A DNA stretch of 64,000 nt, taken from NCBI RefSeq assembly GCF_000699445.3, contig NC_067199.1:31976902-32040901 (forward strand), read 5' to 3'. The notes under the pieces were generated by a model. The model had not been told where the DNA came from. It searched no databases and saw only the letters and a list, made by a program, of their open reading frames with translations. A program made the translations under genes and the position numbers. This document shows, in pieces, positions 23,535 through 35,932 of the stretch. Numbering within the stretch: position 1 is the first letter of the stretch; each line of letters starts with the position of its first letter. Source of the DNA: Schistosoma haematobium (lineage: Eukaryota; Platyhelminthes; Trematoda; Strigeidida; Schistosomatidae).

Positions 23535-23697
23535 TATCGAGACTCAGCGGCTAAGCGGATAACACAATGGCGTTTAAAGACAACGATACTGGGTTCGAAT
23601 TCAAGAGATGCTTATACACCCTGTTGACCAGTCCCAAACAAGATGAAACACGCGTTCTGAATTCCACTGCTAGACACTATCCATCTTTGTTATTAAT
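23535..23697 (+). mobile_element. Sm-alpha-type SINE head with dead hammerhead
   Basis: The A-box region GGCTAAGCGGATAACACAA (~23549-23567) and B box GGGTTCGAATTC (~23591) are clear. The ribozyme 5' core reads TTGACCA, so position G8 is lost. It is oriented the same way as the neighbouring copy at 23225-23497. Confidence 0.7.
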
Positions 23698-24805
23698 ATT
23701 AATGCCGACAAATTCAATCTTTAAAAAAGAAATATTGTTGATTAATATTATCGTCTATTTTAGACTGAACATACTGGTTACAAGTTTCATATGAACATTG
23801 GTTGTATATAAATGTGTACTGATTTTGGAAACGGCAAAATATATCTATTTTTTAGATATTGATTATAAGATTCTATTGCTTTCTAATAAATGAAAAGTTA
23901 AGTTCACTTTGACCATAAATAACCTACATGGTTTGAAATTTCTTTATGAATAAGGCAATGAGGTTTATAAAAGAAACAATTTTGTCACTTGGTCGTACTA
24001 TTAAATATTTGAAATTACGAACCACCTCTATTCCAACGACGTGAAGCTAGAACATGGAAGACTGGTGCAAATGAGGATTTACTGACCCCTAGAATACATA
24101 TCGTCACTTAAAACTGTGAATATACCTTGGTAACTAGAAAGGAATATATACACATAAAATAAGTAAACAGAATTATATAAAACTAAGTGAAATAGCAGTA
24201 AGAAAATACGCCTATACAACCATGAATTGACATCAGATTCATAATACAAAGTTTTGATAACATCAGCTCTCAAAACCTGTCCCTCATAAATTGCATGTTT
24301 CATATATGATCCTGCAGAGCTTTTACACTTTTATTTGCGTGCGTGGATTTTAATGTATTTAATTTAGTTTGCTAAAACTTAATGTTACAAGCGCTCCATA
24401 TGGGAGTAGAAAGTAGATAAATGTAATCATGTGCATAACATATGGTAACGCTTACAAATGGATTAAAATATAGATGTTACATTGTATCTGTATGATTGCA
24501 ATCTCTCTATTCAAAGCTATGTAAATAAATTAAACATCAAATTCTCAATATAAGGTAATGTCGCCAATAACGAGGAAACAGGATAGTCGATTCAACACAA
24601 TAAAACCTATTGAAATGTTTATTCATTGTGTTATATTACGAGATTTTATTGACACTTTCACTGGAGTGAAAAAAACATGACTCCTAAAAATGCAGATTAC
24701 AATGTGAAAATATTATTGAACGATGCACTTCAAAAACACACTTTTCTAACGAGAAATAGCCCTGTCATTGATTAAATTAACAGACAACATTTTAATATCA
24801 GTATC
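23698..24805. other. AT-rich spacer, nothing recognised
   Basis: Short open frames only. No repeat family or coding similarity was identified. Confidence 0.45.
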
Positions 24806-24890
24806 AGAAGCGGTTTTGTGGAGATTGTAGTAATTTCAATAGTTGAGATCATTAGTCAATTGAAGCTAGACCACCATTGAAAACCTGGAA

Positions 24891-24936
24891 GCACTGGACG
24901 GCCATTTCGTTCTATTGTGGGACTCCTCAGTAGTGC
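24891..24936 (-). ncRNA. Hammerhead ribozyme, core intact
   Basis: Minus strand: stem I GCACTA/CAGTGC (innermost pair mismatched), CTGAGGA, stem II GTCC/GAAC (one mismatch), loop CACAATA, GAAA and cleavage triplet GTC. Confidence 0.6.
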
Positions 24937-25013
24937 GCATCCACGATCCCGCCTCGCGAGATTCAAACCCAGGATCTATCAGTCTCGCACGCGAACGCTT
25001 AACCACTAGACCA

Positions 25014-25053
25014 CTGAGGAGTTCCACAATAGAACGAAATGGCCGTCCAGTGC
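25014..25053 (+). ncRNA. Hammerhead core with compensatory stem II but no stem I
   Basis: CTGAGGA at 25014, stem II GTTC (25021-25024) pairs perfectly with GAAC (25032-25035) around CACAATA. GAAA and GTC then CAGTGC follow. Relative to the family GTCC/GGAC, the second C has become T and its partner G has become A. The upstream strand of stem I is missing because of the foldback junction, so cleavage in cis is unlikely. Confidence 0.5.
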
Positions 25054-25108
25054 TTCCAGGTTTTTCATGATGGTCTAGCTTCAACTGATTCATGATTTCA
25101 ATTATCTA

Positions 25109-25584
25109 AATTTTAATATCAGGAAAAATTGAGAAAAACTAGTATAGATACTCAAACATATTCACATTGAACTCATTAATACCGGGCATTTTTTACGTAA
25201 GAACAACAGATAGCTCAAGTACTGTTTATAATTTTCCTTGAAACTTTTCTGCAAAATAATTTATTGATTAGAAAGCTGTAATAAATGTTAGGCAATTCAC
25301 TATTAACTATTGTTCAATGTAGTTTTTTGGACATATTAGTGAAGAAACTAATACAAAATGAATCTTATGCATTTGCTAAATCCAGTTTCAAAGGCATTTA
25401 ATTAAACAGGATAAAAGTCAAAAAGGTATCCATGATGTTTTAATATTTCAACACTAAATTCTTTGCATCATTACCCTTCTTCAAAGAAGACTAAACGGCA
25501 AGGTGTGACAGTTTTTTGTTTTTAGTTAGGAAATGCAAAGATTAATAATAATTTTGTTTGCAATACTAAAGACAATAATATAAG
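25109..25584. other. AT-rich spacer, nothing recognised
   Basis: No gene or recognised repeat. CTTCTTCAAAGAAG near 25476 is a short hairpin of unknown significance. Confidence 0.4.
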
Positions 25585-25733
25585 AAGGGGTTTTGTGGAG
25601 ATCGTAGTAATTTCAATAGTTGAGATCTTGAGTCAGTTGGAGCTAGACCAAAAGTGCTTCCAGCTTTTCCATGGTGGTCCAGTTTCAATTGACTCATGAT
25701 TTCAACTATTGAAACTACAATAGTACAACTTTA
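25585..25733. repeat. Minimal foldback of the hammerhead-element ends
   Basis: The left terminus (GGGGTTTTGTGGAGATCG, TTGAGATCTTGAGTC) and the inverted right terminus (GACTCATGATTTCAAC) are separated by only ~65 bases with GCTTCCAGCTTTTCCATGG. The ribozyme core is entirely deleted, leaving a ~150-bp MITE-like unit. Confidence 0.65.
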
Positions 25734-26023
25734 GATATTGTTATTCGTTTCACAATTAACATTGGTTGTGATCAATCATAAATCTAACAAAGTAGCTATT
25801 CTGTAGTACATAAAGTTAAAATATTTCATCACCGTTAATGAATATTATAAAATGTTTCACTTACCTATTCATCCCTGCTATATGGCTTTTAACTCTATAG
25901 ATTTATATCCTGCAATAATATCTGGAGTTCAACAAAACACTCTTCATCTTTTGGTTATATAGAATTACTATAAAAAGGGGTCTGGATTTCATGCTACATA
26001 CATATATATGTATACATTTAATA

Positions 26024-26192
26024 GAGACTCAGTAGCTAAGTGGATAACACGATGGCATTTGAAGCAAATGGTACTGGGTTAAAGTCCCAGAGTGAACATT
26101 AACTCTGGGATCCAAGTACATCCAATTGAGGAATCCTAAATAGAACGAAACGCGCTTCCTGTATTCCACTGTTACCTACCATCCATCTATTT
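26024..26192 (+). mobile_element. Sm-alpha-type SINE, hammerhead damaged
   Basis: Starts GAGACTCAGTAGCTAAGTGG, with A-box region TAGCTAAGTGGATAACACG and B-box region ACTGGGTTAAAGTCC (TTCGA changed to TTAAA). The ribozyme reads TTGAGGA for the first core motif and retains GAAAC. C3 is mutated, so it is probably inactive. Confidence 0.7.
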
Positions 26193-26939
26193 ATTAGTCG
26201 TAAATATCACCAAATGGATCCCTTTCAAATATTTGCTCAATAGTGAATGGATTAATTAAAATGTACCAGTGTTTATCAAAGCAAATTTATTTATTATCTA
26301 CAAAGATGAATGCATTTTATGTTTTAGTTAAAGTATCATATAATATTATTTTCATTGACTGTTTTGTTTTTCCTACAGACTATGGTAAATGAATACAGTA
26401 GTATATGTAGACACTTTTAGTAAATAATACTTTAAAAAATGACTCATAATTGTTGTTAAAATCTGCATTAAAACGATTATAATCTTTGCTTTTTCCTAGA
26501 ACTCCTATAGACTGATATTCGGTATATATTGTATATATTATATGATAAGTATTACAAGTATAGAAAATATAGACCAAATAATGTACAAAACATAAAATAT
26601 AGCTCCCTGTATGACTACTAACAAAATTTCACAGTATATACACGTTTTGATCATTTTAAGTTTAAGCTTATCCTGTATTATATAAACTAATAAAATTCTA
26701 AAATGTAAAATTACTGTCATTAAAATAGGGAATTAATATTGAGAAATGTACCAATTAATAAGTTTTTTCTGTATTCACGATTGACCGATCACTGGGTGGT
26801 GATCACTCTCTTGTGTGCCAGGTGTTTCTTAGTGCAAATCGAATACTATTAACCAAGTTGCACTGTGGCCACAAGTTTAGGTGATTTGACATTGCATGCA
26901 CTATGTTGAGATAAGATGGTAGTTGGTGGTAGTCTACAA

Positions 26940-27115
26940 GATATTAGAAATGAATGGGAAATTATATTCCCAACGTTTCGTCACTTAATGTAAGCCACTC
27001 CATCGAAATAAATAAATAATCGGTTATTTATTATTAACTTTTTAATTAATTTTTAACTTATTTGAAACTATCAAGTCCAGACTTGACATTGATACCTATA
27101 AGAAAGTTATTGTAC
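26940..27115. repeat. Dispersed repeat with AACGTTTCG motif, copy 1
   Basis: CCAACGTTTCGTCACTTAAT, TAAGCCACT and TATCAAGTCCAGACTTG, then TTGATACCTATAA, recur with divergence at 63130-63295. A third related foldback occurs at 52558-52845. Class unknown. Confidence 0.5.
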
Positions 27116-28049
27116 TATGCGAAATATTCATCATTAACAATAATAAAAAAATGATAACACTCACCATAGATCATTTTGAGTTATGAATAGACATTAATAA
27201 GACGCCAAACAACCTAGTGTACAGAACTTTCTATTTTCTAGTATGAGTTTCTTATTTTGTGTCACGTTACTTATCATGTGTCAATAATCATAAATTTCAT
27301 ATAACAATGTTAAATTGAATTTCGTTAAATTACTTTTGAGCAAAAACGTTTTCTCCATGAATGAAGAAAAGGGAAATTGATAATCTTCAATAATGAAATG
27401 ACATATAAAAGAGTTCGATTTAAAACAAAAATCTCCCTCAACTGTAAAATACAAGCTTGAACCATTGAAAATGATCATGGGTCGCATCACGATTACTCAC
27501 CTAATGCTGAACTATGATTAAAGCCTAGTTTAAGAGAATTTACTTGTGTATCATATGCTTTATTGAAATGATTTCATATTTTTATTTCGGGTTCATGTCT
27601 GAACTACACTTACATTTGTTTATTATTTAACATATTTTGGGTAAGACTATTCCCTGATATTATACGGTTAAGTTTATTCATGAATAGATTTCCGAGACGT
27701 AGTAAACTATTGTCAGCCTGTAACATAATTAAATAATTCTGTAATTTCAGCCTATATATTAAAAATAAAATAAAAAAAAACGCAACAAACTACATTGAAA
27801 TCGAGCATAAAAACATTTATTTTAATGAATTAATCAATGTAAATTAATTAATTCAGGCAAGCTGATTTAAAGATAGGGAAAGGATATCAAAATTAAAGCA
27901 AATATTTATCCCTATACAACATTACACGAAAAAAAATAAATTTTTCCTATACACTAATAAGCATCATAATGTTATATGAGCTTTTCTTTTTCTAAATGTA
28001 ATTATTTATCAGCCACATATTTCTAATCAAATAACAGAGAAGGGTAGAG

Positions 28050-28051
<2 letters not shown>
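27116..28051. other. AT-rich spacer, nothing recognised
   Basis: Short open frames only; no repeat family was identified. Confidence 0.4.

Positions 28052-28089
<38 letters not shown>
28052..28089. repeat. TA microsatellite
   Basis: About 38 bases of TA dinucleotides. Confidence 0.95.
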
Positions 28090-28090
<1 letters not shown>

Positions 28091-29240
28091 CCTTACAGTG
28101 AACCGGAAGAAGTAATCACTCCATTAATAACTGATTTTGTAGGTACTGATAAAATATATACCCAGTTATAATCATGAATAATTTAGTGTAAATGGAGTTT
28201 AAAAACAGTAAATGTCAGTGATATATCATATTTGAAATATTAAATAAAGGATTATCATGTGTAGATCAGTTACTTTTATTGAGTTAACTGACAATAAAGT
28301 TAAGTTTATTAATAAATATCTTTAATAGGATGGTAGGACCATGTTTATATCTGTTAGGTTTCCTCAATATCCATAGCCAAATTGGGTTAGATATAATGAT
28401 GAAATGTTTGTTGGCAAACATCTATCACACAAAATACTTTATAGCATTCATGACTTTGGCAGACGCTAGTCTGAATCTGGTTGTATACACTATATTATCG
28501 CCTGCGTAAATAATCTACGTTTAACTTTTTAAGAAAGTATGGAAAATGTGGAATAACGATGTTATTTTTACAAAGGATATTACCGCTTTTAGTTGTTGTA
28601 TAAGTCCCTTTGATATTGGCTTCAGTTAAGGAATAGAGTTCTTAACTTGAACTGTTGAATCGCAACGTTGTGACTAAAATGCATTAGGTTTAATCAAGTG
28701 TCTGTAGTTTTGGAATTCAAATCAATGTGCAGCCTTCCATTTGAATTGTTAAGAAATTCAAACTGGAATGAAGCAGATATTCGACAATCTCAAGTACGTT
28801 GAACGGTTTTCCAGATAATGTCACTTATGAATAAGAGCTAGTTTTGAACCATATAGATTTCAACTGGTTTTATAAGTCGGCAATGTAATTAATTACGAAT
28901 AAAGCACCGAAATTAACGGGTCTTCAAACGAAAACTTTTGATTACGTTTTTTCATTACTAATAAGAGCAATCTATTTCATTACATTCATAATCTCACTTT
29001 CTCTATTTCACAACATTGTGGCATAAGATAAGTGCAGTGAAACCATCTGTGAAATAACTGTAGAAATACTCCACGATATCAACGGAATATGGGTGCTTAA
29101 TAATATGCATAGAATAATATATTAAAAATTTTTTTTAAATATTTACTATTCACCTCAGACATACAAAATGCATGAGACACAAGGTAATTTTGAACAGTTC
29201 TAGTAATCTACGATGAACACTAATTGATTTAAAATGATTG
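28090..29240. other. AT-rich spacer, nothing recognised
   Basis: Nothing was identified. Confidence 0.4.
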
Positions 29241-29243
29241 GAT

Positions 29244-29815
29244 GATGGAGATTTGTAGTTCAGGTGGATGATTTTGATGGAATTTTGTTCTCTGAGCTGG
29301 ATGGCTTGGTCGTGTTTTTGCTTTGACAAGTTGACCACTCAGTTATTTGTGTTTTCTTTTGCGGGTAGTTTCGAAATCGTGATTAGTTTCTTCTATAGGG
29401 TGCTTTTTGTTCTCTGTGTCCTTTGCATGATACCACAATGGTTGTTGTAAAGATTTTTAAATATTCCGATGTGAGTATCCTTTGTAGCTTTCTCTTTTGG
29501 TCCTCAATGACGTATTAGTATTTGTCGATTTCGCAGAGTGCATCAGTTATCATCAGGTGTACCATTTTTCTTCCAGTTTTCTCAGCTATCCTCCATCCCA
29601 TCGTACAGTTGGTTGGAGGTCTGTATCTTACACTTGTTGGCTGAACATACTGACGAAGACACTCGTGGAGAAAATACAGTTGTTCTCAATTAAAAACCTG
29701 TCTTCTGGCGAAAGTCTCTCATTTTCGAACAACGAGAAGCGTACTACGCTCATATTATTTTGAGATGGTGGAGAAGATTTGTAGCTCAAGTGGATAATTT
29801 TGATGATTGGATTCA
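29244..29815. repeat. Dispersed repeat bounded by direct repeats
   Basis: The unit GGAGATTTGTAGTTCAGGTG, then GATGATTTTGATG, at 29244-29285 recurs in the same direction at 29768-29805, so ~480 bases of GC-richer sequence sit between two direct copies. The same opening motif followed by a diverged version occurs at 54925-55045 with GAAGCTTTCATTG. On the minus strand the interior gives broken frames only. It is probably a retroelement fragment whose class I do not recognise. Confidence 0.5.
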
Positions 29816-30671
29816 TTTTTAAAAAAACCTTACTTATCTCAGAGTACAGAAGTAATTAAAGTCATCTCTTATTCAAGTATCATGTTGTTCACGTTGAGAT
29901 CAAAGTTGGAAAATTTATTATCCGAAATAATACTTTAGGTTTATTGAAAGTGAATTTGGAAATATGAACTAGTATTGTAACATTGAACTTGCGATTGTGT
30001 GACAATGTTCGATCCCTGAGAAGTCGTCAGAGGTCACATTTGAGCAGTCTCACAATAGGAAATCATAAATGTATAGTATTCTTCGTTTCCTATTAGTTGT
30101 CAAATAAAAATCAATCTATCGTATAATCTATAAAATTGTATGACTTTATCTTTGTGAACATATTGTAAAGGATTGAAATCTATTTGTCATGATGAAATGA
30201 TAGTATACAATCAACTATTTTGTATTTCATTTTCTCTCCTCAAGACATTTATGCAAATTTCCTGAATCTATTCATATGTTCAAGCCAATACTAATTACGT
30301 AAAACGATAAATTATCATTCATTCCTTCCCACATTATTTTCCACTAACTACTTATCATTTTCACATCTTTCAAATGTGAAACATCGTACACTGACATTTA
30401 ATGTTTGTTATTAGAGTTATTATTAAAAATATATGGAGGCACACTTATGTACATAAAAAAAGAGAAAACTAAAAAAAGAAAGTCGAAGACAAAATGAAAC
30501 ACAAATGATTAAGAATAGCTGTGAAAAAAATTAGAAAATTCTATTCACACACAAAAATAATATATGTGATTACTTTCATATTGTTTAACTTCAGAGTGTT
30601 ATAATATGATGCATGATATACGATTGAATAAGAAACAAAATGGTAAAACTTAAATAGTCCTCCATTTTATA

Positions 30672-30850
30672 GAAGAGATAGATTATAACCAGCAGTGAAA
30701 ACCAAAAGGAGCTTTTTATCGTATCTCGGAATTATCAGCTAGATGTACCTGTATCACAAAGTTGACGTTCACTCTGGGATCTGAAACTTATTCCTTTCTC
30801 TTCAAATGTCGAACGCGTAATCCATTTAGCTATTGAGTTCGGGTAGGTTA
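30672..30850 (-). mobile_element. Degenerate Sm-alpha-type SINE
   Basis: The minus strand retains the GAACGTCAACTTTGTGATAC link and the order ribozyme region, link, tRNA-like head. The hammerhead core and B box are unrecognisable. It is an old copy. Confidence 0.5.
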
Positions 30851-32599
30851 AGATGAGCGTTCTAGATACAACAACTGGCCACAACCGTTCTCTAATATAA
30901 AACTTATGATGAAATGGCTATATCAAAGTAACCTAGTCATAGTACATATAAACCAGCTACAACCGATAAATACTATCAACAGTAAGATACCTCAAAATCA
31001 ATTACAAATGATTTTAAAATCATGCATTTATTGTAATAATAACCTGTTTAAAAAACGAAATGAAAGGAAGGCAAGTGAATACTCATTAGTGATGCAAGCA
31101 ATAGGGACCTTAGGTTCCCTGTTTATCTAATTCATTAGTTTAGCTAAAAGTATTGAAACAAGTCATAATAATTGGAATCTTTTGCATTAAGAAAATAATC
31201 TTTTTATCTCTCTTCAAGCAAACGAAGCTTTAAACTTCAGATCAATGTTTAGTTTAATGACCAGAAGGAAATTTTATCTCTTAACAGTAATATCTTAATA
31301 AGTTGTGACATAATTATTATTCAAAAATGTAAAGTGACTCAGATCTAATAATAACTAATGGTATCCAAGTACTAACGTTCAACCTGATATGATTTCTTGA
31401 TTTTTACCAAATCCAGATATTTGAGGCATTCGAACCACTGTTGCTTTGATGTGCAACTTATATCATTCAATACATATCTGAAAAAAAAATACTGTCATTA
31501 ATTGAAGTTGTGATATTTTTACTTAGCAAACAAGCTTTATAGTTATGTCCAGACGAAAATACAATAAGACAAAATCTGAAAACAGAAATATTTAGCATAA
31601 ATTATTCATCCGTAGATATAATATGAAGATAAATTGATTTTCAATGTTTATTTCTTTAAGAATTCTCTATTATGTTCATTGATTAAAGTTTACAAAATGT
31701 CTAAAATAAACGCTCATATCCCTAATTCAATAATTGGTAGGATACATTTTAGCTTTATACTATCCAGTAATATCCCATATTCAAAATGAAAGGCACTATT
31801 CATTATATAGTAATTGACTATTGCGTAATATATTGTTCGTAAAAGCTTTAATAAAGTAAATACTCAGCAGCAAATCCTAACACAAGCGATATTATGTTCT
31901 AACAAAAATAACCTCATACATAAATGTGAATCTTATTTTGGATTTTTAAAATAAACACTATAGTGCAAACAATAAAGAAATCCAAATTTGAACAACTGTC
32001 ATTTTATTATGTATATGTTCTGTGATATGAATGTTTCTAGATGTTGGAAAATCCCCTACCAGCAGTAAAAATCATAGTTCTATAGTTGATGATAATTCAT
32101 ATTAGAATACATGTGTTGAAATGTCGTTTTCTTTTTTATTAACTTATTATTATCATGTATTCAAATATTTAGCATAATTAGAATGTTTATAAGATGAACC
32201 GTGTATTTTCTCCTAATAATTTGATTAATCAACCATTTCCATTGATATTAAGGCCTTTTTTTGATAATTATTTTGTTTCATTAATTATATTTCTTTGTCT
32301 TGGTAATTAAATTATATCATCTATACATTCGTGATCAAAATAGTTCATATGTTTTGTTCATTCTACACATAAAACCAATGGACTTGTTAACATATATATA
32401 TATTTGCATAATAGCATATGTGCACTTGTTTGTGCGTATATTTATATGTCACCAAAAATTGTACTGCTTTATCAGTTGACTGACAGACGTTAAAAGTTTA
32501 TTCTGGATCACTTAAGATTGTCCATCTTCATTTGCAATTATTTTGAAGTTTATGTGTGAAAAATATGGAAAGATAACGATATTATCACCTTGTTATAAT
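30851..32599. other. AT-rich spacer, nothing recognised
   Basis: No recognised gene or repeat. The 74-codon open frame at 30906-31130 shows no domain and is likely chance. Confidence 0.45.
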
Positions 32600-32850
32600 T
32601 TTTTTAGGTTGGACAGCCACGAGATTGGATATCAGCTCAGCAATTATAGGTTAAAGGTTTGTTTACAAAACCTAATATCCTGGGATTCGATTTTAGGCTT
32701 TAGACTCTTAGGTGTACATCTGTAGGGAGTTTTATACAAGGACAAGACGGCCGTCTACTGCTGCACATTTCGTAATAGAGGTCTAGTTGATATTAGTTGG
32801 TCATTTAAATCATGAAATTTCTACCATCCTCAAAAATCCCCAATGCTAAT
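32600..32850 (+). mobile_element. Very degenerate tRNA-like/hammerhead element
   Basis: GGATATCAGCTCAGCAATTA, GGTTAAAGG, TGGGATTCGATT and GGACAAGACGGCCGTCTAC match the order A box, B box and ribozyme 3' half. The core has decayed (GGACAAGAC for GGACGAAAC). Confidence 0.5.
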
Positions 32851-33194
32851 GTACTTTACAGAACGCTTTATTTTGTCCATTTTTAGTCGTTTTACGTCCT
32901 AACAATATAAGTCTAAATATTTACAAGTAGTTAGAGATAAACGGACGAACTAGATGGAACATCATCTGTATTCCTTTTATTCTATTCACATGATCAAAAA
33001 TGGGGATCACATATAAGGTAATTTAGTTACATTAAAGAGATTAGAACAAAAGCTAGAAAATTACACGCATAAAATACAATACCCAGAAGTGATTGTAGGT
33101 TGTATACCATTTACCCTATTATTTATAACGAATAAAATGCTAATCTTTCATACATGAAAATTGATACAAATAAAATAACACTACTCTAAAAAAA

Positions 33195-33608
33195 AGATGG
33201 TTGGTGGCTAGCAGTGGAATTCAGGACGCGCGTTTCGTCCTATTTACGAGTCGTCAGCAGGATGTACTTGCTTCGCAGAGTTGATGTTCAATGCGAGACT
33301 CCAATGCAGTACAGTGGCTATCGGGACTCAATAGCTAAGTAGATAACGCGATGGCGTTTGAAGCGAACGGTACTGGGTTCGGGTTCAAGAGTGAACATCA
33401 ACTCTGAGAAGCATGTACATCCAAATGACAAGTCCCAAATAAGACGAAACGTGTGTCCTGGACTTCACTGCTAGCCACTCTCCATCCTTGCTCAGAATGC
33501 TTGTGAATTAAGTCGATATTAAGGCAATACGTACGGCATCCACATATGCCAATAAGAGACTGATTAATTGTAGTCCTAAACATTAATGGAAAGATTCAAG
33601 TAAAACAA
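33195..33608. mobile_element. Two Sm-alpha-type SINEs head to head
   Basis: A minus partial copy (33195-33320: ribozyme region with CTGACGA and GAAAC kept, stem II damaged) abuts a plus copy (~33325-33608). The plus copy has an A-box region TAGCTAAGTAGATAACGCG, B-box region CTGGGTTCGGGTTC, link GAACATCAACTCTG, hammerhead region and tail ending AGATTCAAGTAAAACAAC. The plus ribozyme reads ATGACAA for CTGACGA and is probably dead. Confidence 0.72.
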
Positions 33609-34320
33609 CACCAAGTGACTTTAAAGCAATAATACTTGTGAGAAAAGTTGTACATTTTTATGCAAACTCTTACAAGGAGAAACGCTTCAGATAAATGTCA
33701 TGACTAATATTGATCAGATCTTATACTTCATTAGTATTTTTACACGAGCTTTAATTTTTGAATGATAAATGTCGGCCAAAATTTAGTGATCATTGTATCA
33801 ACTCGAAAAATCCTACTTTTATAAATAACCAACGCTTATTTTGAACGAGTACATTCCTGTTTATTTTCTCAATATAGTTTTAGCATTCTCTCTCTAACAT
33901 AGTTTCGAGTAAAATATGTAATCTCCATACTACCTCTAAATTATTCCTTATCAAAGTGACCAAGAATTTTTAAGATAAGCTACTTTTAACCAACAACTAA
34001 TGTTATTTTTTATGCTATGATCAAGTTCTAAAAGGTTTAAGATCATTGAAATCGTTTAATCCAGGTGCATAAGTAATTTGATTTTACAAGACTTGAATAC
34101 TAAATAAAATGTCATATAAATAATATCCAGTCTCTAGCTAACTTATATTAAATCTAGACAGTCTTTATCTCAATCTATCAACTTCAAGTTAACTTCATTA
34201 TTACGTAATATAAGATTATGATAATATTTCAAAATGTTTGACAATAAGAAAAAACGTTTATGAGTAGTACTCAACGTTGCTCATATTTAAATGTTACAGT
34301 AATGATTTTATTGAATGATT
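33609..34320. other. AT-rich spacer, nothing recognised
   Basis: Nothing was identified. Confidence 0.4.
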
Positions 34321-34321
34321 G

Positions 34322-34547
34322 GATTGGTTGAAGTTAGACACTAACACCGTTGGATGTCGGCACAGTGATCTAGTTGGTTAAGCGCCTGGCGCGACACTGG
34401 TAGGTCCTGGGTTCGAATCTCGCGTGGTGCGGGATCGTGGATGCGCATTGCTGAGGTGTGCCCTACTAGGACGAAACGGCCGTCCAGTGCGTCCCGGTTT
34501 TCCACAGTGGTCTATCTTCAATCGACTCATGATTTCAATCTGTAAAT
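34322..34547 (+). mobile_element. tRNA-like/hammerhead element, plus strand
   Basis: Lead GATTGGTTGAAGTTAGACAC, tRNA-like unit with B box GGTTCGAATC at 34410-34419, then CGTGGATGCGCATTG, ribozyme and right arm ending GACTCATGATTTCAATC. The core is CTGAGGT, so A9 is lost and activity is unlikely, while GAAACGGCCGTCCAGTGC is kept. Confidence 0.75.
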
Positions 34548-35013
34548 GATAATCGTTAAAATTCAATAATCAACTGGAAAAAAAACATTTTGAAAAACTG
34601 GAATAGTTTCATTGTTTGTTTGATTAGACCAGGGAATGAAGGAAAAGCTAATATCAAGCAGATAAGTATTCAATGCTTAATTGAAAATCAAATGTTCTCT
34701 TATGATTTACTGAATCAATAGGTAATGCTGCTTAAGATATTTGAAATATATCAAGACAAATAGTTACTATCTATGGATTCTAAGAATTTCTTGGTAGTAT
34801 CTAGTCAGTTATTTGTGAATCAGACAATAATGTTACGGGTGAAATATTTATTTATAAGTTGTGAAATATTACGAATGATCTTATAATTAAATTATATTAT
34901 CTGTATATTATTATATATCTCAGATAAAATACTCCTCAGAAATCTTCAATGAAAAATAATTTTCATTTCTGATTAATTTTGTTTCATTTAAAATACATTA
35001 TACTACATGACTT

Positions 35014-35530
35014 ACTTACACTTATCACCTCTTGCGGAGGGGCATAAGCCACCCACAAGCACTCTCCATCCAACATTACCCTGAGCAATCCTTTCCAGCT
35101 CTTTCTAGTTGCTATTCATCCTTTTCATATCTGCTCGCTTTCGACCTTCCTCTTTTCTGCTACCCTTCAGGATTCCAAGTTAGGGCTTACCGTAATGTAT
35201 GTCCTATCCAATTCCATCGTCTTTTCTTAATTTTCTCTTAAGTTAAAACCTGATTCCTCATCTCCTACAGAAGACTGTTGCTGATGGTATCCGTCCAATG
35301 GATGTTGAGTATCTTGCGTAGACAACTGTTTATAAATACTTTTACCTTCGTGATGATGGTTGTAGTAGTTCTCCACGTTTCAGTAGGACTGTCTTGACGT
35401 TCCTATTGAAGTTTCTCACTTTGATGTTGTTTGACAGATGTTTTGGGTTCCATATGTTCTTCGATGACTCTTCTCAGGTATGAGAAAAATTTTACATCTT
35501 CTAGAGCTTCTCTATCAAGGATATCTCAGA
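35014..35530 (-). pseudogene. 5'-truncated RTE-like retrotransposon tail
   Basis: The minus strand aligns by eye with the C-terminal region of 49341-50064. It gives REALEDVKFFSYL at the 5' break, then VKTVLLKRG-type sequence, a RQLSTQDTQHPL stretch and the basic tail, with frameshifts and stops. The 3' end is again GTAAGTAAGT, matching the other copy's end. No clear target duplication was found. It is an older insertion of the same family. Confidence 0.75.
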
Positions 35531-35729
35531 TGCATTTCAATAAATACTCAAGATTATTCTAGTTGTAGGGTATATTATTGTGAAGTTTTTAACTATTGTC
35601 ATAACGATCACTGTGAACACTGATCAGAATTAAAATTTAAACTGTTTCTTATAGAAACTATTTAAGTGTAGTAATAACTGTCATCAAATTATAATGAATT
35701 CATTATGATTGGCTCAGTTAATTTTATTC

Positions 35730-35932
35730 AGTCGAACGCTTAACCATTAGACCACTAGGCCAACGGTGTTAATGTCTAACTTCAACTAATCCACGAAAAT
35801 TCTCGACCATCTTCCATTACTTGAGATAGATACTAGTCTATACCTGACACGGATTGAACTTCCTTACGAAGTTAGTCACATCAATCGATTCAAGCTCTCG
35901 ATCAAAAACTTAACAATCTCCACAACCCCATA
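35730..35932 (-). repeat. Internal fragment of the tRNA-like/hammerhead element
   Basis: The A-box part (CGAACGCTTAACCATTAGAC) is followed by GGTGTTAATGTCTAACTTCA and ACTAATCCACGAAA, then a shortened internal segment, ending AACAATCTCCACAACCCC. The ribozyme is absent. Confidence 0.6.

Larger units (their letters stand above)
24806..25108. mobile_element. Foldback element with two hammerheads in opposite orientation
   Basis: The left half (minus) carries the terminal motif TATCAGAAGCGGTTTTGTGG, a hammerhead (24891-24936) and a tRNA-like unit with the B box (GGGTTTGAATC) near 24963-24973 and the A-box region near 25000-25010. At the sequence CACTGAG it switches directly into a plus-strand hammerhead (25014-25053) and right arm (CAGGTTTTTCATGATGGTC). 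The junction falls on CTGAG, a string shared by the tRNA-like head and the ribozyme core. Confidence 0.75.

Noticed and set aside
30906..31130. 74-codon open frame
   Set aside because: No recognisable domain, low-complexity composition and adjacency to a decayed SINE.
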